A DNA stretch of 8,876 nucleotides, from positions 1 to 8,876 of the forward strand of contig CAMOVY010000042.1 of assembly GCA_946627905.1 (NCBI GenBank). Reading direction: 5' to 3'. This DNA comes from an uncultured Clostridia bacterium (GTDB lineage: Bacteria; Bacillota; Clostridia; Christensenellales; Borkfalkiaceae). The translations under genes and the position numbers were made by a program. This document shows, in pieces, positions 6,010-8,876 of the stretch (the stretch's first letter is position 1; each line of letters begins with the position of its first letter). The notes beneath the pieces are model-generated. The model was given only the letters and a program-made list of their open reading frames with translations. It was not told the origin of the DNA and made no database searches.

Positions 6010-7137
6010 TTATAAGTTCCCCCTTTTCCCTGTTCTCACGCTCTCATAACAGGCGTTTATCACTTGCATCGTTTTTTTATGCTCCGCCATACTTACTTCG
6101 GGTTTATATTCCGAATTGTTCCGTATAGCACGCGCAAAATCTTCCATATACAATTTTCTCGTTCCCGATATATCGTAAAATCTTGGGTTTACCCTGTATT
6201 CGTAATCTTCGAACCTCAACTGCTCCGTCGTATTAGGATTGTAAAGGTCGCTTATTATGCCGCCTTTCGTTCCGCAAACCGATAATTCCACCTGCACAGA
6301 CTTGGGATAATGACTTAACCTGTCTTTCGCATAAATAACGTTAGACTGTTCAAATTCCCTGTTGGCATAAGACGGGTCAAGAGATACGATTACACCGTTC
6401 TTCATTTTGCCGATAACGTATATCATATCCTCCACCGCCGCACTCTCACGCATATTAGGCGCAACTTCCGCATAAACGCTTTCAAACTCGCTGCCCGTAA
6501 TATATCTCATAAGGTCGAACAAATGCGGATGGTCGGTCATCGCACCGCCGCGAAAACGCTTGTCGCCCTTTCTTAAAAGCGTCGCTTTCCCGTAAATCTC
6601 TTGCGGGTCGTTCATCCAATGATTCCACCAAAGCGGAAAATGCGAATAGTTTAACGCGTTTATTGAAGTTATTTCACCTAATTCTCCGTTTTTTATCAGT
6701 TCTTTGACACGTTCTACCGCCGCGTACCAACGCATTTCAAGTTCTATACATACTTTTATGCCGCTCTCTTTTTCTAATCTTAACATTTCGTCGTATTCCG
6801 CCATATCAAGCGTCGGCACTTTCATCATTATCGCGTTTATTTTGTTCTCCGCGCACAAACGGAACTGACTTATATGCTCCGCATTGCTACCCCCGCATAT
6901 GCAAAGTTCAAGTTCAGGATGCGCTTTCACCATCTCCGCATCGTTATAAAACACATCGTATTTGTCGAACAGGTGTGCGTCGCCATATCTTTCTTCCAGA
7001 AGATTACGTCTTTCCGCGTCTAACGAAACGGCAACCATTTCAAACATGGGATTAGAACGAACCGCGTCGAACATACCCGTAACATGCCCGTTTTTAAATC
7101 CCATTACCCCGACTTTTATAGGCTTGAATTTTAACAT
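6010..7137 (-). CDS. Gfo/Idh/MocA-family oxidoreductase with altered EKP motif
   Basis: 375 residues, normal family length. The ATG at 7137 has AAGGAG 7 bases upstream, and that site overlaps the TAA stop of the preceding gene (TAAGGAG), implying coupled translation. The N-terminal Rossmann half starts KVGVMGFKNGHVTGM (8-22), with a looser glycine motif than the usual GxGxxG, then MVAVSLD (34-40), LELCICGGSNAEHI (76-89) and AIMMKVPTLDMAEYD (102-116). The last aligns with the family's EKP region, but the Glu-Lys-Pro is replaced by Lys-Val-Pro (106-108). The C-terminal half has GGAMTDHPHLFDLMRYITG (197-215), fitting the family's conserved His/Asp helix. By family it would use NAD(P) to oxidise or reduce a sugar, sugar acid or inositol-like compound; the substrate is unknown, though the GH28 neighbour suggests a pectin-derived sugar. 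Cytoplasmic, last gene of its operon, terminated inside the regulator. Confidence 0.85.
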   Translation of the reverse strand: MLKFKPIKVGVMGFKNGHVTGMFDAVRSNPMFEMVAVSLDAERRNLLEERYGDAHLFDKYDVFYNDAEMVKAHPELELCICGGSNAEHISQFRLCAENKINAIMMKVPTLDMAEYDEMLRLEKESGIKVCIELEMRWYAAVERVKELIKNGELGEITSINALNYSHFPLWWNHWMNDPQEIYGKATLLRKGDKRFRGGAMTDHPHLFDLMRYITGSEFESVYAEVAPNMRESAAVEDMIYVIGKMKNGVIVSLDPSYANREFEQSNVIYAKDRLSHYPKSVQVELSVCGTKGGIISDLYNPNTTEQLRFEDYEYRVNPRFYDISGTRKLYMEDFARAIRNNSEYKPEVSMAEHKKTMQVINACYESVRTGKRGNL

Positions 7138-7148
7138 ATTCTCTCTCC

Positions 7149-7880
7149 TTATAACTCGATACTCTTTTGTGTTTTATCCGATTCGTAGACCTTTTCTATA
7201 TAATAACGAAGTTTCTTATCTCTTTCTTCGTTAAACGTCAAGTCGGTATTGCCCGTAATGATTTTAAATACCGCTACCGCCGCCGTCGCGTCCGCAAGCG
7301 TAAGACCGTAAAGTTCTTTCGTCGCATCGTTGAAAACGTAAGGTTCTTGTCTATCTGTAAACATATATACCGATTGCGGCCTAATCTTGGTAGATACGAC
7401 GCGCGTCGATTCCAAGCCTTGCTTACCCCACGCGGTATGCCTTGTCTGCTCTTCCGCGCCATAAGGCAACGTCGCGCCGAGTTCCAATGCCGCAACTTTT
7501 CCGTTTTTCATTAAAAGCGTGGCGTTTATGGCGTTTTTATTGACATATGCCGTTATCTTTTTTATCTCGGAATCGAGTATCCACTCCGCTATATCAAGTT
7601 CTTTATACAAAAACGCTTCTATACCATAATCTCTCGATACCATACCGCTTATTTTCGCGCTTACCGAACCGCCGATATTGTTTTTCGCGTTTCTCGCTAC
7701 CGCTTCTATCTGCGGGTCGCACCTCCAATACAACAGCGGATATTTTTTGCCGCCTATTATAACGCAATCCGTTAAATCAGATTGCGCTTTCTTTACATAT
7801 TCCCAAGTTGTCGCACTGTCGGTTTCGTTCTTTTTCAACAAACTTAACACGCCGTATTTTACACTTTTATTGTTTTCCAT
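7149..7880 (-). CDS. Rossmann-less Gfo/Idh/MocA C-terminal-domain-like protein
   Basis: 243 residues. The ATG at 7880 has GGAG about 5 bases upstream (7886-7889) and the gene lies 11 bases after the GH28 stop. There is no GxGxxG motif, no signal peptide and no membrane segment. Residues 88-140 (EAFLYKELDIAEWIL, IKKITAYVNKNAINATLLMKNGKVAALELGATLP) resemble the substrate-binding half of Gfo/Idh/MocA enzymes, where a D-x-A-x-W helix is followed by a sheet carrying an 'xxNGxxAxLE' strand. Residues 141-165 (YGAEEQTRHTAWGKQG) fit the 'x-I-x-G-x-x-G' segment of that domain, and residues 223-236 (KLRYYIEKVYES) the terminal helix. The first 70 residues (including KKYPLLYWRCDP) are not recognised. Placed directly upstream of a full-length oxidoreductase with an RBS/stop overlap, it may be a partner subunit or substrate-binding paralogue. 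Family call is by pattern only. Confidence 0.68.
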   Translation of the reverse strand: MENNKSVKYGVLSLLKKNETDSATTWEYVKKAQSDLTDCVIIGGKKYPLLYWRCDPQIEAVARNAKNNIGGSVSAKISGMVSRDYGIEAFLYKELDIAEWILDSEIKKITAYVNKNAINATLLMKNGKVAALELGATLPYGAEEQTRHTAWGKQGLESTRVVSTKIRPQSVYMFTDRQEPYVFNDATKELYGLTLADATAAVAVFKIITGNTDLTFNEERDKKLRYYIEKVYESDKTQKSIEL

Positions 7881-7891
7881 TTTCTCTCCGT

Positions 7892-8876
7892 TTACTTAAT
7901 TTTTATTCCGTTAAACACAACGTCGGAACAATTGTTTATATCGTATTCTTTAAGATTTTCTTTATTGTTTATAGTCAATTTATCGAATTTTATATTATTT
8001 ACCTTTTCAGAATTTCCGTCAAATCCCTTGACATATACGTAAGTGTCCGCTTCTATACCGAAATTCGGATCGCCGCTATTATACTCAATCAGAACGTTTC
8101 CGAAATTTATTCCGCTTATTTCCGTCAACTCGCTACTGCCTTCGCCATCGTCGTTATACCCGACTTCTCTTATCATAACGCGGGAAATTTTGCTGTCTTT
8201 CACTTCCACGTTTTTTATATATCCGCCGCGTTTTTTTGTTGTTTTTATATGTACTCCGAAAAACGAATTGGAAAAATCACAATCCCACATCCTTATATTT
8301 TTTATTCCGCCGGAAACTTCGCTGCCTATCGCTACTCCGTGCGAACGCCCCTTTTTTACGCCGCAAGCAAATATGTCTATGTTTTCGGTAGGAATATTTA
8401 TAATATTCCCTTCGGGATTTTTGCCCGATTTTATCGCTATACAGTCGTCCCCTGTGTCGAATTCACAATCAAATAAAGTACAGTTTCTAGAAGAGTCGGG
8501 GTCCCAGCCGTCGCCGTTCCATATCCCTTGCGAAAAAATCTTGCACCCGCAGGTTATTACGTTTTCCGAATATATTAAATGAATATTCCACGAAGGTGAA
8601 TTTCCAAGTTCCAACCCGTCGATTATAATATTTTTCGCATTACTTGCATTTATCAATCTACCGCGCAGACGATGTTTTTCTTCTTTATCTGAACCTAATT
8701 GTTCCTGATAACACAACAATTTCTGTTTTTTTTCGTCAATAGTTTCTCCCTGTATATCTAACGTATCGAACAGCAGTTCTTCGCCGCCGCCTACTATTTT
8801 CCCCTTTCCGCGAATAATTATGTTCCGAACATTAGAATTGCCTGTTCTGTTAAGATATCCAAAATTTATAAGCGAT
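7892..8876 (-). CDS. GH28 polygalacturonase-like right-handed beta-helix enzyme, N-terminus outside window
   Basis: The frame is open from the right edge to a TAA at 7892, giving 327 visible residues; the TTG near 8719 is only an internal Leu because coding sequence of the same type (NVRNIIIRGKGKIVGGG) continues upstream. GH28 motifs appear in order, numbered from the edge: NGDGWDPDSS (120-129) for the NTD site, FDTGDDCIAIKSG (about 139-150) for the DD site, GRSHGVAIGSE (about 176-186) for the GHG/SHG site, and GVHIKTTKKRGG (about 207-218) for the RIK site, here with His instead of Arg. The repeated NI-x-I/V and DC-x-F turns are those of a parallel beta helix. Family members hydrolyse alpha-1,4-galacturonan or related uronic-acid linkages by inversion. 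Whether it is secreted cannot be told. First visible gene of the right-hand operon; the linkage cleaved may be exo-type or oligosaccharide-directed (inference). Confidence 0.9.
   Translation of the reverse strand, partial: SLINFGYLNRTGNSNVRNIIIRGKGKIVGGGEELLFDTLDIQGETIDEKKQKLLCYQEQLGSDKEEKHRLRGRLINASNAKNIIIDGLELGNSPSWNIHLIYSENVITCGCKIFSQGIWNGDGWDPDSSRNCTLFDCEFDTGDDCIAIKSGKNPEGNIINIPTENIDIFACGVKKGRSHGVAIGSEVSGGIKNIRMWDCDFSNSFFGVHIKTTKKRGGYIKNVEVKDSKISRVMIREVGYNDDGEGSSELTEISGINFGNVLIEYNSGDPNFGIEADTYVYVKGFDGNSEKVNNIKFDKLTINNKENLKEYDINNCSDVVFNGIKIK

Noticed and set aside
6029..6053. CCTGTT/AACAGG inverted repeat as a terminator for the regulator
   Set aside because: The stem is only 6 bases with a 13-base loop and no T-run follows, so it does not qualify as an intrinsic terminator.
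7808..8582. Long plus-strand open frames opposite the GH28 gene
   Set aside because: They are antisense to a frame with clear GH28 motifs, overlap each other, and have low-complexity aromatic or serine-rich translations with no ribosome site of note.
8717..8719. TTG as start of the GH28 gene
   Set aside because: The same frame continues upstream to the window edge with typical beta-helix coding sequence, so this is an internal Leu codon.

Overview
The window reads as accessory carbohydrate-use DNA from an AT-rich member of the Bacillota, most likely an uncultured gut-type Clostridia. This taxonomic guess rests on strong AAGGAG-type ribosome binding sites, tight TTGAAA/TATAAT promoters, tight gene spacing, a GntR/LacI hybrid regulator, and the style of the secreted repeat protein. 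No RNA genes, insertion sequences or CRISPR arrays were seen, and no gene-free stretch exceeds 300 bases.

Layout, left to right. (1) 1-3471 (-): a very large secreted protein, cut by the left edge, with a signal peptide, three in-frame modules of about 280 residues and a different C-terminal domain. (2) 3507-3680 (-): a 57-residue acidic peptide gene with a perfect ribosome binding site. (3) 3734-4762 (-): a cytoplasmic TIM-barrel glycoside-hydrolase-like protein. These three genes run in the same direction with gaps of 35 and 53 bases and no visible terminator, so they look like one transcription unit: hydrolase, then peptide, then surface protein. (4) 4763-4936: a divergent control region with two well-formed sigma-A promoters back to back, a 16-base perfect palindrome between them and a candidate operator at the start of regulator transcription. 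(5) 4937-6001 (+): a GntR-type HTH plus LacI-type sensor regulator of AraR-like architecture. (6) 6010-8876 (-): a second operon converging on the regulator and read from beyond the right edge. It encodes a GH28 (polygalacturonase-like) beta-helix enzyme, a protein resembling a Gfo/Idh/MocA C-terminal domain without the Rossmann half, and a full-length Gfo/Idh/MocA-type oxidoreductase with a changed EKP motif. The intrinsic terminator of this operon lies inside the 3' coding end of the regulator.

How it may work together (inference): the GH28 enzyme points to pectin or a related uronic-acid-containing polysaccharide. The two dehydrogenase-like proteins would process a released sugar or sugar acid, the TIM-barrel protein would act on an internalised oligosaccharide, and the large secreted protein would bind glycan or surface. 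The regulator would sense a sugar and control at least the divergent left-hand unit. The least explained parts are the 57-residue peptide paired with the modular surface protein, the Rossmann-less dehydrogenase partner, and the nested dyads in the control region.
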